Part shown: positions 34,895-43,951 of the stretch, one piece after another
Layout: each line of letters begins with the position of its first letter
Position numbering within the stretch: position 1 is the first letter of the stretch
Source of the DNA: Haloarcula sp. CBA1129
GTDB taxonomy: Archaea; Halobacteriota; Halobacteria; Halobacteriales; Haloarculaceae
Assembly (NCBI RefSeq): GCF_008729015.1
Contig: NZ_RKSM01000003.1
Span: 62,001 to 126,000 of the forward strand
DNA length: 64,000 nt
Reading direction: 5' to 3'
Program-made: the position numbers and the translations under genes
The notes under the pieces: model-generated
The model's database searches: none
What the model saw: only the letters and a program-made list of their open reading frames with translations
Told to the model about the DNA's origin: nothing

Positions 34895-35824
34895 TTATTT
34901 CCCTTCAACACTGAGCGTTGATTCCAGCCCTCTTCGGAGGGGTACCGTTGGTTCATATCCAAGCAGTGTGCGTGCGTCACTGAGATCTGCTTCGCTCTCT
35001 CTGATATCATTCGTACGCTCGGGAACGTGCTTTATCGCTACATCCGCACCCACGACATCACGGACGGTTTTGGCGAGTTCGTTGATACTGACACTTCGTC
35101 CAGTTCCGACGTTGAACGGCCTGCCGATGGTATCTGTTGTAGCTGCAAGCAGGTTTGCACGTACGACATCATCGACGTAGACGAAATCCCGTGTCTGTTT
35201 CCCGTCACCTTCGATTGTGAGGGGGTTGCCGGCTTGTGCCTGACGAATGAAGGTTCCGATTACGCCGGCGTACTCCCCGTCAAGCCCACGCGGCCCATAG
35301 ACGTTGAAGTAACGCAACGGGACTGTTGGCAGGCCGTATCGCTCTGTATAAAACCGTGCATACTGTTCACCGAGATGCTTCTCGATTCCATATGGTGTGC
35401 GTGGATCGGTTGGTTCCGCTTCTTTAATTGGGACTGTATCGGGATTGCCGTATACGGCGGCACTGGAGGCGAGGACTACCCGTGCATCCTGCTGTCGAGC
35501 GCAGTCAAAGACGGTGACGGTCGCAGATCCATTAACTTCGTGACAGTTGACTGGCTGCTCAATTGACTCGGGGACACTAACCATCGCAGCCTCATGAAAG
35601 ACTATGTCAACGTCGTCCATCGCCTCACTGACTGTATCCCTTTCTCGTATATCTCCCTCAATGACCGTTACATTCTCTGGGAGGTTTGCCTGCTGTCCCG
35701 TTGAGAAGTCATCAAGGACTCGCACATGGTTTTCCTCCGCTAGCGCTGACGTTAGATGGCTTCCAATGAACCCAGCACCGCCGGTAACTAGCACCCGACA
35801 ATTGCGGACATCATTCGTCGACAT
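34895..35824 (-). CDS. NAD-dependent nucleotide-sugar epimerase (UDP-glucose 4-epimerase type)
   Basis: The 309-residue extended short-chain dehydrogenase has the NAD motif VTGGAGFIGSHL, catalytic Ser/Tyr-Lys (ASSAAVYGNP and YGIEKHLGE) and the substrate block RYFNVYGPRGL. It likely converts UDP-glucose/UDP-galactose or the N-acetyl forms for the glycan cluster that starts here. An earlier ATG at 35848 is possible, but TTAAAAG about 28 bases before 35824 makes the later start better. It is divergent from the glycosyltransferase with the odd N-terminus. Confidence 0.9.
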   Translation of the reverse strand: MSTNDVRNCRVLVTGGAGFIGSHLTSALAEENHVRVLDDFSTGQQANLPENVTVIEGDIRERDTVSEAMDDVDIVFHEAAMVSVPESIEQPVNCHEVNGSATVTVFDCARQQDARVVLASSAAVYGNPDTVPIKEAEPTDPRTPYGIEKHLGEQYARFYTERYGLPTVPLRYFNVYGPRGLDGEYAGVIGTFIRQAQAGNPLTIEGDGKQTRDFVYVDDVVRANLLAATTDTIGRPFNVGTGRSVSINELAKTVRDVVGADVAIKHVPERTNDIRESEADLSDARTLLGYEPTVPLRRGLESTLSVEGK

Positions 35825-36175
35825 GTCATTCGGAGACGGGGTTTTCATCTTTTAAGTTATTCGTAGACATACGTCGCGTTTTCGGAGCGCATAACATTTG
35901 TATCGCAGGGTATTGGCCGGATTAAATCTATCAGGGATCATAGCTATGACGCGTTGTATCCTCACGCGTCAGATTATACTTTGTTACCTACTTTTTGCGG
36001 ATAATACAGGATTGGGGCGATCTCGGAAAGCTGGGAATAACAATATGATAACTCGTTCACAGCAGAGCACAACGGAGTCCACCACTTGCCACAATGATAC
36101 CACTATACGTACTGGAGCGTGTGGACGACCACACCGAACGACCGCTATCGAGAGCGGTTCCGGAGTGGGACTGAA
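35825..36175. other. AT-rich divergent intergenic region
   Basis: The gap has low GC and no credible gene. It carries the TATA-like CTTAAAAG (minus strand) for the epimerase. Promoter elements for the plus-strand gene are not clear. It marks the left edge of the variable-composition glycan region. Confidence 0.45.
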
Positions 36176-37495
36176 ATGTCGGATAGAGTACAGCAATCGC
36201 CCGCGAATGACGGTATCCGTGAGGTCTCAAAGAACTTGCCTGCAGTGGGACTCGTGGCAACCGAGTCAAACGCCGAGTGGATCGCGGCCGAGATTCTCCG
36301 CATACACTCGCGGGCACATCAGGCAATCGTTACCGCTGCTGTCGACGCGGACCCGCAGGCACTCGCTTTCGCCCGCTGGCTCGATGCAGAGGTGGTCGAC
36401 CCGTCCGGGAGTCAGATCGAAACCGATACCCCCCGCGAGCGGTTGCGGCTGCACGCCAAGCAGTCCGGCTATCCGGGACTTGTGTACCACGGCGGGGAGG
36501 AAGGGTCGGTCAATCTCCCGGCAAGCCGCGAAGCGTTGAAGACTGCCGAGAAGTTCGCCATCGACGCCCGTATCGAACCGGTCACTGACCCAGAGCCGAC
36601 TGTTATGGTCGGAATCCCGGCGTACAACGAGGCAGGGACAATTGGGAGCGTGGTGGAGTCGGCCATGGAGTACGCCGACACCGTCTTGGTAGTCGACGAC
36701 GGGAGCACTGACGACACTGTCGAGGTCGCGGAGGCGGCCGGGGCAACAGTGTACGAACACGACCGCAACGTCGGGTACGGCGGTGCGCTCAACAGTATCT
36801 TCGAGCAGGCCGACCGGAGCGATACCGACTACTTGGTGGTGCTTGACGCGGACGGGCAACACGACCCGAGCGATATCCCGGAGTTGATCGAACAGCAACG
36901 GGAGTCAGACGCGGAAATCGTCATCGGGAACCGCTTCGATGACGGTGCCGAGACCGAGATGCCGCTATACAGACGATTCGGGCTGTTTACAGTCAATCTC
37001 ATGACCAACCTCAGCCTTGGAGTCCTCACGCCGACCAAACGGATCAGCGACACGCAGAGCGGCTTCCGGGCGTACAGTCAAGCGGCGATAAGCTCGCTCG
37101 CGACGGACAACTCAATCGGTGACCGGATGGACGCAAGCACGAACATTCTGTACCACGCGCACTCGAACGACTACCAGATCGCGGAGGTGCCAACCACGAT
37201 AGATTACGACGTGGAAACGTCCAACAACCTCGGTCCGGTCGAGCACGGACTGACGCTCGTTGGGAACATTATTCGAACAGTCGAGCGGGAACATCCGATC
37301 ATGTTGCTCGGCGTTCCCGGAGTCTTCTTCGTTCTCGTCGGGTTTGTGTTCACCTACCTCACGATGTTCAACTATCTACAGACTGGGAGCTTCCCGCTAG
37401 GCCACGCGTTGGCAAGCACTACCTTCACGATCACCGGTATCCTCGCGTCTTTCACCGGAATTATTCTCCACTCGCTTGAACTGTACCGCCAGTAG
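36176..37495 (+). CDS. Membrane-bound family 2 glycosyltransferase with extra N-terminal domain
   Basis: The 439-residue protein has three parts. Residues 1-135 form an alpha/beta domain with GLVATESNAEW and VTAAVDADPQALAFARWLDA that I do not recognise. Residues 140-345 are a GT-A domain of family 2, with VMVGIPAYNEAGTIGSVVE, VVDDGSTDDTVEVA and the metal-binding VLDADGQHDPSD. The C-terminus has two helices (LLGVPGVFFVLVGFVFTYLT, then TITGILASFTGIIL). This resembles dolichol-phosphate sugar synthases such as AglJ/AglD of archaeal N-glycosylation. ATG at 36176 chosen as the first sensible start. Confidence 0.88.
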   Translation: MSDRVQQSPANDGIREVSKNLPAVGLVATESNAEWIAAEILRIHSRAHQAIVTAAVDADPQALAFARWLDAEVVDPSGSQIETDTPRERLRLHAKQSGYPGLVYHGGEEGSVNLPASREALKTAEKFAIDARIEPVTDPEPTVMVGIPAYNEAGTIGSVVESAMEYADTVLVVDDGSTDDTVEVAEAAGATVYEHDRNVGYGGALNSIFEQADRSDTDYLVVLDADGQHDPSDIPELIEQQRESDAEIVIGNRFDDGAETEMPLYRRFGLFTVNLMTNLSLGVLTPTKRISDTQSGFRAYSQAAISSLATDNSIGDRMDASTNILYHAHSNDYQIAEVPTTIDYDVETSNNLGPVEHGLTLVGNIIRTVEREHPIMLLGVPGVFFVLVGFVFTYLTMFNYLQTGSFPLGHALASTTFTITGILASFTGIILHSLELYRQ

Positions 37496-37714
37496 CCGGG
37501 ATCATAAAAGCGCACCAGTTGTATTACCGTGTGCATCACTTTCGGTCAGGTAGGGTTTACCCTATTTCTGTGGTTGCTGACTATACACAACTGCTGCATA
37601 ACAAAGAGTACCGTATCTCATTTGGAGGCTAATGAGAGACGAACCCAAATCGAACTCTTGGGAACGTGGACAGCGCCGTGAATCACTCGGAGAACCGCTG
37701 GGTGCGTGGGAAGC
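37496..37714. other. Intergenic region between glycan genes
   Basis: No gene is seen. It contains a small perfect inverted repeat, AGGGTTTACCCT near 37553-37564, too short to interpret, and AT-rich sequence. Confidence 0.35.
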
Positions 37715-38995
37715 ATGACTATCTGCGTCCACGGACTCGGATACATCGGGCTTGCGACGGCATCGTTGTTTGCCAACGATGGCACCGAAGTCATCGGTTT
37801 CGATGTCGACGAAGACGTGATCGAGCGGCTTCGCGAGGGGGAGCCAAAGGTCAGCGAACCCGACTTCGAATCGTACGTCCAGAACGCACTAGAAGGGAAT
37901 CTGACGCTAAGCCGCCAGCCGCGACCGGCCGATGTACACATAATCTGTGTTCCAACACCCTACGACGAGGTGAACGGCGAAGCAGACCTCACCTACGTGA
38001 AAGACGCCGGACGGAACGTAGCTACTGTTCTCAGGCCGGGCGACACCGTAATTCTGGAATCGACAGTCCCACCGGGGACGACCACCGGAATCCTAGCCCC
38101 GATTCTATCCGACGAGGGTCTCGATGTCGGAGACGACGTGGAGTTGGGGTATACGCCGGAAACGGTGATGCCGGGGAATACACTCGCCGAACTCCGGACC
38201 AACGACCGAATCGTCGGCGGTGTCGACGAGGCGTCGCTCAGAGCAATCAAATCCCTCTACAAGCCACTCACCTCCGGGGATATCCACGTCGCCGCAGACC
38301 CGACGACCGCCGAGTTCGTGAAACTCGCGCAAAACGCAGAGCGAAATGTCAGTATTGCATACGCTAACACGCTGGCACTACTGGCAGAGAACTACGGCGT
38401 CGACGTGCGGTCCGCCATCAGTCTCGCAAACAACCATCCCCGGGTCGACATTCTGAACCCGGGCGCCGGCGTCGGCGGGCACTGTCTCCCCGTAGACCCA
38501 CATTTCCTGAGCGACGGGACGGGTGCGACGGAGCTACTCGACGTAGCGAGCCAAGTCAACGACCGGATGCCGGAGCACGTCGTCAGAATGCTCGAGGACG
38601 CTGTCGGGTCACTGCACGGTAAGACCGTGGCAGTCCTCGGAATCACGTACAAAGGTAATGTCAGCGACACTCGGAACAGTCCCGGCCTAGAGGTCGCGAA
38701 ACTGCTCGGAGATGTCACAACAGAGGCACGCACGGCCATGGACGGCGGCTGGGGCGAGAGTTCAGTTACCATCCACGACCCGCGAGCGACGGATGCGAGG
38801 CTGCAGCTCGTTTCGCTCGATACCGCAGTTGACGATGCCGATGCAGTGATATTCGGGGCGGCACACGACGAGTTCGCGGACCTCGACCCGGAGGCTATCG
38901 GTTCGAAAATGTCAGGCCGAACCGTGGTTGATCCGGTCGACGTTATTGACGTGGAGCAATGGGCCGACCATGGGTTCGATGTCCGGACAATCTGA
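37715..38995 (+). CDS. UDP-N-acetyl-D-mannosamine / UDP-glucose 6-dehydrogenase
   Basis: A 426-residue nucleotide-sugar dehydrogenase. It has NAD motif VHGLGYIGLATASLFA, the STVPPGTT block, the central FVKLAQNAERNVSIAYAN and the catalytic cysteine Cys257 in AGVGGHCLPVDP. The wording of the active-site block is closer to WecC (UDP-ManNAc dehydrogenase) than to UDP-glucose dehydrogenase. With the following epimerase gene it would make UDP-ManNAcA from UDP-GlcNAc. ATG at 37715 preferred to an in-frame GTG nine bases earlier. Confidence 0.9.
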   Translation: MTICVHGLGYIGLATASLFANDGTEVIGFDVDEDVIERLREGEPKVSEPDFESYVQNALEGNLTLSRQPRPADVHIICVPTPYDEVNGEADLTYVKDAGRNVATVLRPGDTVILESTVPPGTTTGILAPILSDEGLDVGDDVELGYTPETVMPGNTLAELRTNDRIVGGVDEASLRAIKSLYKPLTSGDIHVAADPTTAEFVKLAQNAERNVSIAYANTLALLAENYGVDVRSAISLANNHPRVDILNPGAGVGGHCLPVDPHFLSDGTGATELLDVASQVNDRMPEHVVRMLEDAVGSLHGKTVAVLGITYKGNVSDTRNSPGLEVAKLLGDVTTEARTAMDGGWGESSVTIHDPRATDARLQLVSLDTAVDDADAVIFGAAHDEFADLDPEAIGSKMSGRTVVDPVDVIDVEQWADHGFDVRTI

Positions 38996-39154
38996 GTCGG
39001 ATAGTTCTCCGCTGATCAATGCAGCGACGAGCGGGACCAACGCCAACAGCGTAGGAAGTTTATAACAAATCCCGTTGGTCGCACACGGACCGGGTATGGA
39101 ATCGACTGGGTTCGACCGGTATGGGACGTTTGACTTGCGAAATCGGGGACGACA

Positions 39155-40270
39155 ATGACTGTCAGTACCGCTGGCTTCGTTCTCGGAACGCGTCCTGAGA
39201 TAATCAAGCTAGCACCGGTAATCCAAGAGTGCCACCGGCGTGGCCTCGACACGCACGTAATCCACACTGGGCAGCACTACTCGGACTCGCTGGATACGGT
39301 CTTCTTCCGACAGCTCGGGCTATCACCGCCGGACACGAACCTCGAAGTCGGCTCTGACGACCATGGGGCCCAGACCGGTGCGATGCTCGCTGGTATCGAG
39401 GAAGAACTCCACGATGCCGAGCCGGCGGTCGTGTTTGTTCAGGGTGATACAAACTCGACGCTTGCAGGCGCACTGGCGGGGAGTAAGATGGATGTCGACG
39501 TGGCTCACGTCGAGGCTGGACTCCGGAGCTTCGATGACGACATGCCCGAGGAGACGAACCGGGTGATCATCGACCATATTTCCGATCACCTCTTCCCACC
39601 GACCGAGGAGACAGCGGCACTACTTCGAGACGAAGGGATCTCTGAGGACCGCATCACAGTCACCGGAAACACGGTTGTGGATGCAGTCGAGACCTACGAC
39701 GACAAAGCCGCGAGCGAGAGCCGGATCCTGAGTGAACTCGGCGTCGCTGAAGGGCAGTTCGATCTCTTGACTGCTCACCGGGCAGAGACAGTTGATGATC
39801 AGAACGCATTCGAACGGATTCTCAGCGGCGTTTCGCAGGCGAGCGCTCAGGCGGACCGAGAGGTCATCTACCCGATACACCCCCGGGCGGAGGACCGACT
39901 CGAAGAGTTCGGTATCGCGGTCCCCGATCAAATCCGCCCTATCGAGCCGCTGGGGTTCTTCGATTTCCTCCGACTGGAAAGCACAGCGGACGTGGTATTC
40001 ACCGATTCCGGCGGCGTTCAGGAAGAGACGAGCATCCTCGGGACTCCGTGTGTGACACTGAGGTACGGAACTGAACGGCCCGAAACGGCCTTTGCCGGTG
40101 CGAACTGTGTCGCCGGTCGAGACCCAGTTGACATCATCACAGCAGCGATGAAAATGCGGGGAAAGTCCGACGATTGGACGACACCGTTCGGCGATGGGAG
40201 AGCTGCCGTTCATATCCTCGATGCGATTCCGGCACTCGCCGTCGAGGAACCAATCAAACCGACCGAGTGA
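39155..40270 (+). CDS. wecB: UDP-N-acetylglucosamine 2-epimerase (non-hydrolysing)
   Basis: The 371-residue protein is of WecB/MnaA type: GTRPEIIKLAPVI at the N-terminus, HTGQHYSDSLD, VFVQGDTNSTLAGALAG, HVEAGLRSFDDDMPEE(TN)R and the late VFTDSGGVQEETSILGTP. It converts UDP-GlcNAc to UDP-ManNAc. The neighbouring WecC-like gene would then oxidise this to UDP-ManNAcA. Gap to that gene is about 160 bases. Confidence 0.94.
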   Translation: MTVSTAGFVLGTRPEIIKLAPVIQECHRRGLDTHVIHTGQHYSDSLDTVFFRQLGLSPPDTNLEVGSDDHGAQTGAMLAGIEEELHDAEPAVVFVQGDTNSTLAGALAGSKMDVDVAHVEAGLRSFDDDMPEETNRVIIDHISDHLFPPTEETAALLRDEGISEDRITVTGNTVVDAVETYDDKAASESRILSELGVAEGQFDLLTAHRAETVDDQNAFERILSGVSQASAQADREVIYPIHPRAEDRLEEFGIAVPDQIRPIEPLGFFDFLRLESTADVVFTDSGGVQEETSILGTPCVTLRYGTERPETAFAGANCVAGRDPVDIITAAMKMRGKSDDWTTPFGDGRAAVHILDAIPALAVEEPIKPTE

Positions 40271-40473
40271 CCGAATTTCGACGCGGGTTTTCGAGAGCAG
40301 TTCACCCGAACCTCTGTGTGAACAGTGTTTCAGTGGCTTAGAGGCCGTCGAGTACGACCGGAAGTCTGTTTTTGCTCAGTGGCAGTCCATCGACGGAAAA
40401 TAAGTCTGTCCGACAGGCTCGAAATATGTCGGCCCCCCGTTACAAAGTGAGCGCATACACCAGTAGCAACTGT

Positions 40474-40484
40474 CTTATTTTATT
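40474..40484 (+). promoter_or_regulatory. TATA box of the DUF1616 gene
   Basis: CTTATTTTATT is centred about 28 bases before the next ATG, so the gene probably has its own leaderless transcript within the glycan cluster. This also supports 40507 over the longer upstream frame. Confidence 0.5.
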
Positions 40485-40506
40485 ACTACACCCGCATCAG
40501 CCGGTA

Positions 40507-41481
40507 ATGGCATCTGATGCAGATACGGGTATCGAGGTGGATACGCTCCCGGTCGATCTGCTACTGGTCGGATTCCTCGGTCTCTGGCAGACCTCCGCTG
40601 TTCAGAGCCATGCCGGACAGCCGTCCGTGCAGGCCGTTCTGGGGCTGGGAGCGGTACTCATCGCGCCGGGGTACGCTCTGGTTTCCCTTCTGTTCCCACG
40701 TTGTGCCCCCGAAACGGGACTGTTTGATGACTGCGGGGGACGGATCGCTCCCGGTGAGCGACTCGTTCTCGCGATTGGAGTCAGTATCTGTTTAGTTCCG
40801 CTGCTGGGACTTGGGTTGGTCCTGCTGTCGTTCGGTGCGACAACTGGGCTGTTCCAGTTCTCTATCGGAGTCACGACCGTACTTCTCTCGGTTGTTGCAG
40901 CGGGCCGACGGCTGCGCGTGCCACCAGCCGAGCGGTTCAGTCCCATGCGGTGGGTAACGACCGCATGGTCCCAAGCGTCTCTGCGGCCACCCGACGGCGT
41001 CCCGGTGCTTCACGTTCTGCTCGTACTCGGGCTTCTCCTCTCCGGAACCGGAATCGGTTACGCGGCCATGTCGGCGGAACGAGGCGAACAGTTCACGGAG
41101 TTCGCGCTGGTAGCTGAATCCGACAACGGAGAGCTCGTCGCATCGGAGTACCCGTCACAGATTCCACTCGGAAGTTCTGCGACGATACAGGTCACTATCG
41201 GCAACCACGAGGGACAGGGCTTGAACTACACGGTAGTCGTTATCGCTCAGCGAATCGACAACGGCACTGTTCTGAGCACTGCACGGATCGATCGGTTCAG
41301 GACCCGTGTCACAGCAGGCGAGACGCTCACGCGCCCCCACGAAATGACGCCCCCGTTGGTCGGGGAACATGTTCGAGTGTCATACCTTCTCTATCGCGGT
41401 GAAGCACCGGTTGGGTCGAACCCTCGTCCCGAGAGCGCGTACCGACGCACTCACATCTGGATCAATGTCACTCGTGGCTGA
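40507..41481 (+). CDS. DUF1616 family membrane protein
   Basis: The 324-residue protein has four to five hydrophobic helices in its first 190 residues (LLLVGFLGLWQTSAVQ, VLGLGAVLIAPGYALVSLLF and others). An extracellular beta-rich domain follows with N-x-S/T sequons (LNYTVVVIAQRIDNGTVL, NVTRG at the end). This is the layout of DUF1616 proteins, common in archaeal surface-glycan and gas-vesicle-like neighbourhoods, with unknown activity. Its ATG follows a TATA box by about 25 bases. Confidence 0.8.
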   Translation: MASDADTGIEVDTLPVDLLLVGFLGLWQTSAVQSHAGQPSVQAVLGLGAVLIAPGYALVSLLFPRCAPETGLFDDCGGRIAPGERLVLAIGVSICLVPLLGLGLVLLSFGATTGLFQFSIGVTTVLLSVVAAGRRLRVPPAERFSPMRWVTTAWSQASLRPPDGVPVLHVLLVLGLLLSGTGIGYAAMSAERGEQFTEFALVAESDNGELVASEYPSQIPLGSSATIQVTIGNHEGQGLNYTVVVIAQRIDNGTVLSTARIDRFRTRVTAGETLTRPHEMTPPLVGEHVRVSYLLYRGEAPVGSNPRPESAYRRTHIWINVTRG

Positions 41482-42113
41482 CGCGAGGGTTCACGCTGGA
41501 TAAGGACAAGGTTATTCCGGGCCCGCTACCGCGCGGCGTGTGTGGTCTGTCCCACACCGAACACAGCTATATTTATAGCACTTATAACATCGGAAAGCCA
41601 GTGGCACAAAGCACACCAAGCGGAGAAGAACTGCTACTCAGGTTTCTAATGAGTTATGAATCGCTACCTTTCGCGAATAGTTCGATTGATGCAGTCACAA
41701 TTGTTGCATTATCGATCAGGACACCATCCCATGAGCTGTTTTAGACAGAAATTCGAAGGTACTGAAGGCAAAAGATATACTTCTATCCAAAAGTAATACG
41801 TTTTCCCCTCCAAAAATTGTAGTTGAGAAAATAAAGTGCGTAGGACATCCTCACCAGTACCATTTCTCTCCCCGAAGACCGAAAAGAACTCATGGACTAT
41901 GTGTTTCGTATCGGTCCTAAATCAGTCCACCCAAATTGTTCGGTAAAAGTCATGGCGTCTGGGATATAAAATAGGTCGTCGCCGCGACCGCATTGGGCCT
42001 GAGCACTTACTACTTCAAGTGTTTCATCGATTGATTCAGTCGACTGTTAGACAGCAGACAAAGGAGATGTAATCGAGAGTGCTGTCCGAGTCAACGACTG
42101 CCAGTCATTGCAA
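41482..42113. other. AT-rich region with gene remnants
   Basis: GC content falls well below the surrounding genes. No intact gene is present; a methyltransferase-like scrap is listed separately. The rest has stop codons in all frames. Such a base-composition trough next to glycan genes fits past insertion or deletion of cluster genes. I could not identify transposase residues or terminal repeats. Confidence 0.5.
41646..41744 (+). pseudogene. Remnant of a SAM-dependent methyltransferase (possible)
   Basis: One plus-strand frame reads MSYESLPFANSSIDAVTIVA before ending 13 residues later. ESLPF-NSSIDAVTI matches the acidic-loop to motif II region of class I methyltransferases (E-x-L-P-F-x-D-x-S-F-D-x-V). 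Neither the SAM-binding glycine loop before it nor motif III after it is present, so this is at most a short relic. Confidence 0.35.
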
Positions 42114-42416
42114 CTACTGAATAACGCTACTGACCCTCTCAAAGAGGAGGTAAAGAGTGACGAGCCAGCCGGCGAGTTTAAACAGTTGCAGCCAGCGCCA
42201 CCACTGCTTGTCCGCCAGCGGAGGGAAGAGTTCGCTGGTTACGAGCAAGACCAGAAACATCGCAACGAGGTATATCTGACCGCTAGTGATACCAACGACC
42301 CAGAGGGCCACTGACGAGCATATACCAAGGGTGACGAACGAGACGAGAAACCACTGGAATCGACTCTGTGTAGGTACTGGCATCGACATAGATGAGACCC
42401 ACTCGTTCATCGACAT
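42114..42416 (-). CDS. Small membrane protein of unknown function
   Basis: The 100-residue protein has three hydrophobic helices (FLVSFVTLGICSSVALWVVG, IYLVAMFLVLLVTSE, LAGWLVTLYLLFERV) and a Trp-rich connection DKQWWRWLQL. It looks like a real haloarchaeal small membrane protein and is better composed than the DNA around it. The start could also be one of the in-frame ATGs nine to eleven codons later. It lies within the AT-rich trough. Confidence 0.6.
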   Translation of the reverse strand: MSMNEWVSSMSMPVPTQSRFQWFLVSFVTLGICSSVALWVVGITSGQIYLVAMFLVLLVTSELFPPLADKQWWRWLQLFKLAGWLVTLYLLFERVSSVIQ

Positions 42417-42684
42417 GGATTACGTGCCAGAGTATCGTGGAAGCGGGTCAATAGTAATGACCCTGTATACCTGTCCCTATCGTCGATAATACCCGACTAA
42501 CGCATATCAATTCGGGTGGCTGCGTGTTATCTGTCCTGTAATCCGGGTGTTTCATCTGTTGTAGCATTTCTTCCCGAACATACCGAATCGAGGTTTCGTA
42601 TCCGGCCACGAGGCGCTCCCCACTGCATCCAGTAGTGATGTTGTACTTAAATGTAGTAGCCACAAAGTGTAAATTAAGATCGAT

Positions 42685-43650
42685 ATGCCGGAGGCAGGAA
42701 ACACCGATGATGGAACCCCGCTCGTGAGTGTGATTATTCCTACGTACGGGCGAGACGAAGACTTGCCGTCCGCCATTCAGAGCGTGTTCGACCAGCAGTA
42801 CGAGCGTGTCGAACTTCTCGTCGTCGACGACGGCTCGCCGACGCCTGTAGCGACGACGCTACCGGAGCGGTTGCTGAGCGACGAACGAATGACGGTCATC
42901 CGACACGAGAGGAACAAGGGGGCGAACGTTGCCCGTAATACGGGTATCCGGACCGCAAACGGAGATTACATTGCGTTTCTTGACGACGATGACCGGTGGG
43001 ACGAGACGAAACTCCGAAAGCAGGTCGATACTTTTTCGCGGTCTCCGGCCGAGACAGGAGTCGTCTACACGTGGGTCAAACGGGAGCACCCGTCCGGAAC
43101 GACGGTTTCGACCCCGACCGCGGCGGGCGACGCGGTCACCGACCTGTTGACGGGATCGAACTTCGGACAGTTCTCTTCGGTGCTGGTCGACACTGATGTG
43201 ATTGCTGAGGCCGGACTACCTGACGAGCGATTTCCCGCGTGGCAGGACCGTGAGTGGTTCTTCCGCCTCGCCCAGTCCTGCGAGTTCCAGCCAGTCGAGG
43301 AGTCGCTTACGTATCGACAAACTGGGCAAGATGACAGCATCACGTCGAAATTTCAACAGAAACGCGATGTGGCCTATCCGCTGTTCGTCGAGAAGCATGG
43401 CAGCCTCGCAGCGGAGTACGGTCGATACTACAAGCGAACCTTCCTCGCGTCCATGCGACGCTCACTCGCACGGTCAGCGATACGTGCCGGGCAGTACGGC
43501 GAAGCCCGTAAGTACTTTCTACTGGCCTTCTTTGCTAACCCGCTTCACCGCCCTGTCTACCCCCACCTGCTACCTTCGCTTGGCGGGAAATGGACCTACG
43601 AATCGATTGCATCCCTGCGCCGGAGGTTCGCTGAGACAGCACCTTTGTAG
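42685..43650 (+). CDS. Family 2 glycosyltransferase
   Basis: A 321-residue inverting GT-A enzyme: VSVIIPTYGRDEDLPSAIQS, VVDDGSPTPVA, and the acceptor-proximal ARNTGIRTANGDYIAFLDDD with the DDD metal site. The C-terminal part has no membrane helix, so it probably acts on a lipid-linked glycan at the inner membrane face. It precedes two GT4 genes and is likely part of the same glycan assembly pathway; the sugar cannot be read. Confidence 0.92.
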   Translation: MPEAGNTDDGTPLVSVIIPTYGRDEDLPSAIQSVFDQQYERVELLVVDDGSPTPVATTLPERLLSDERMTVIRHERNKGANVARNTGIRTANGDYIAFLDDDDRWDETKLRKQVDTFSRSPAETGVVYTWVKREHPSGTTVSTPTAAGDAVTDLLTGSNFGQFSSVLVDTDVIAEAGLPDERFPAWQDREWFFRLAQSCEFQPVEESLTYRQTGQDDSITSKFQQKRDVAYPLFVEKHGSLAAEYGRYYKRTFLASMRRSLARSAIRAGQYGEARKYFLLAFFANPLHRPVYPHLLPSLGGKWTYESIASLRRRFAETAPL

Positions 43651-43951
43651 CGGGAAGCGGTGTGGCATTCAATTGTCGAACGCCTCTCTCAACAGGGCAT
43701 CATTGACTTTCTGAGTTTATCTCCCGAATGAAGTGGCTTATACGGCGCTGAAACAGTTGAAGAATCACCTGTTGCCCATTGAGACACTGCACAGCGAAAA
43801 GCAACGCTCGCCGCCAGTTGACTCGAACCGACACCTTCCGGATAGAATCACCGTGATAGGTCCTGTCACATGATAGTTAACAGGAGAATCTGCGTTGTCA
43901 CTGAACGAATCCAGTGACTAACAAAGACTATCGGACCGCACTGCGACGGTA
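43651..43951. other. Intergenic region between glycosyltransferase genes
   Basis: About 300 bases without a credible gene, RNA or repeat. Composition is more AT-rich than the flanking genes. No clear promoter element near 43920. Confidence 0.4.

Noticed and set aside
37553-37564. Short inverted repeat AGGGTTTACCCT
   Set aside because: Only 5-base arms, no link to a promoter or a T-run terminator; expected by chance.
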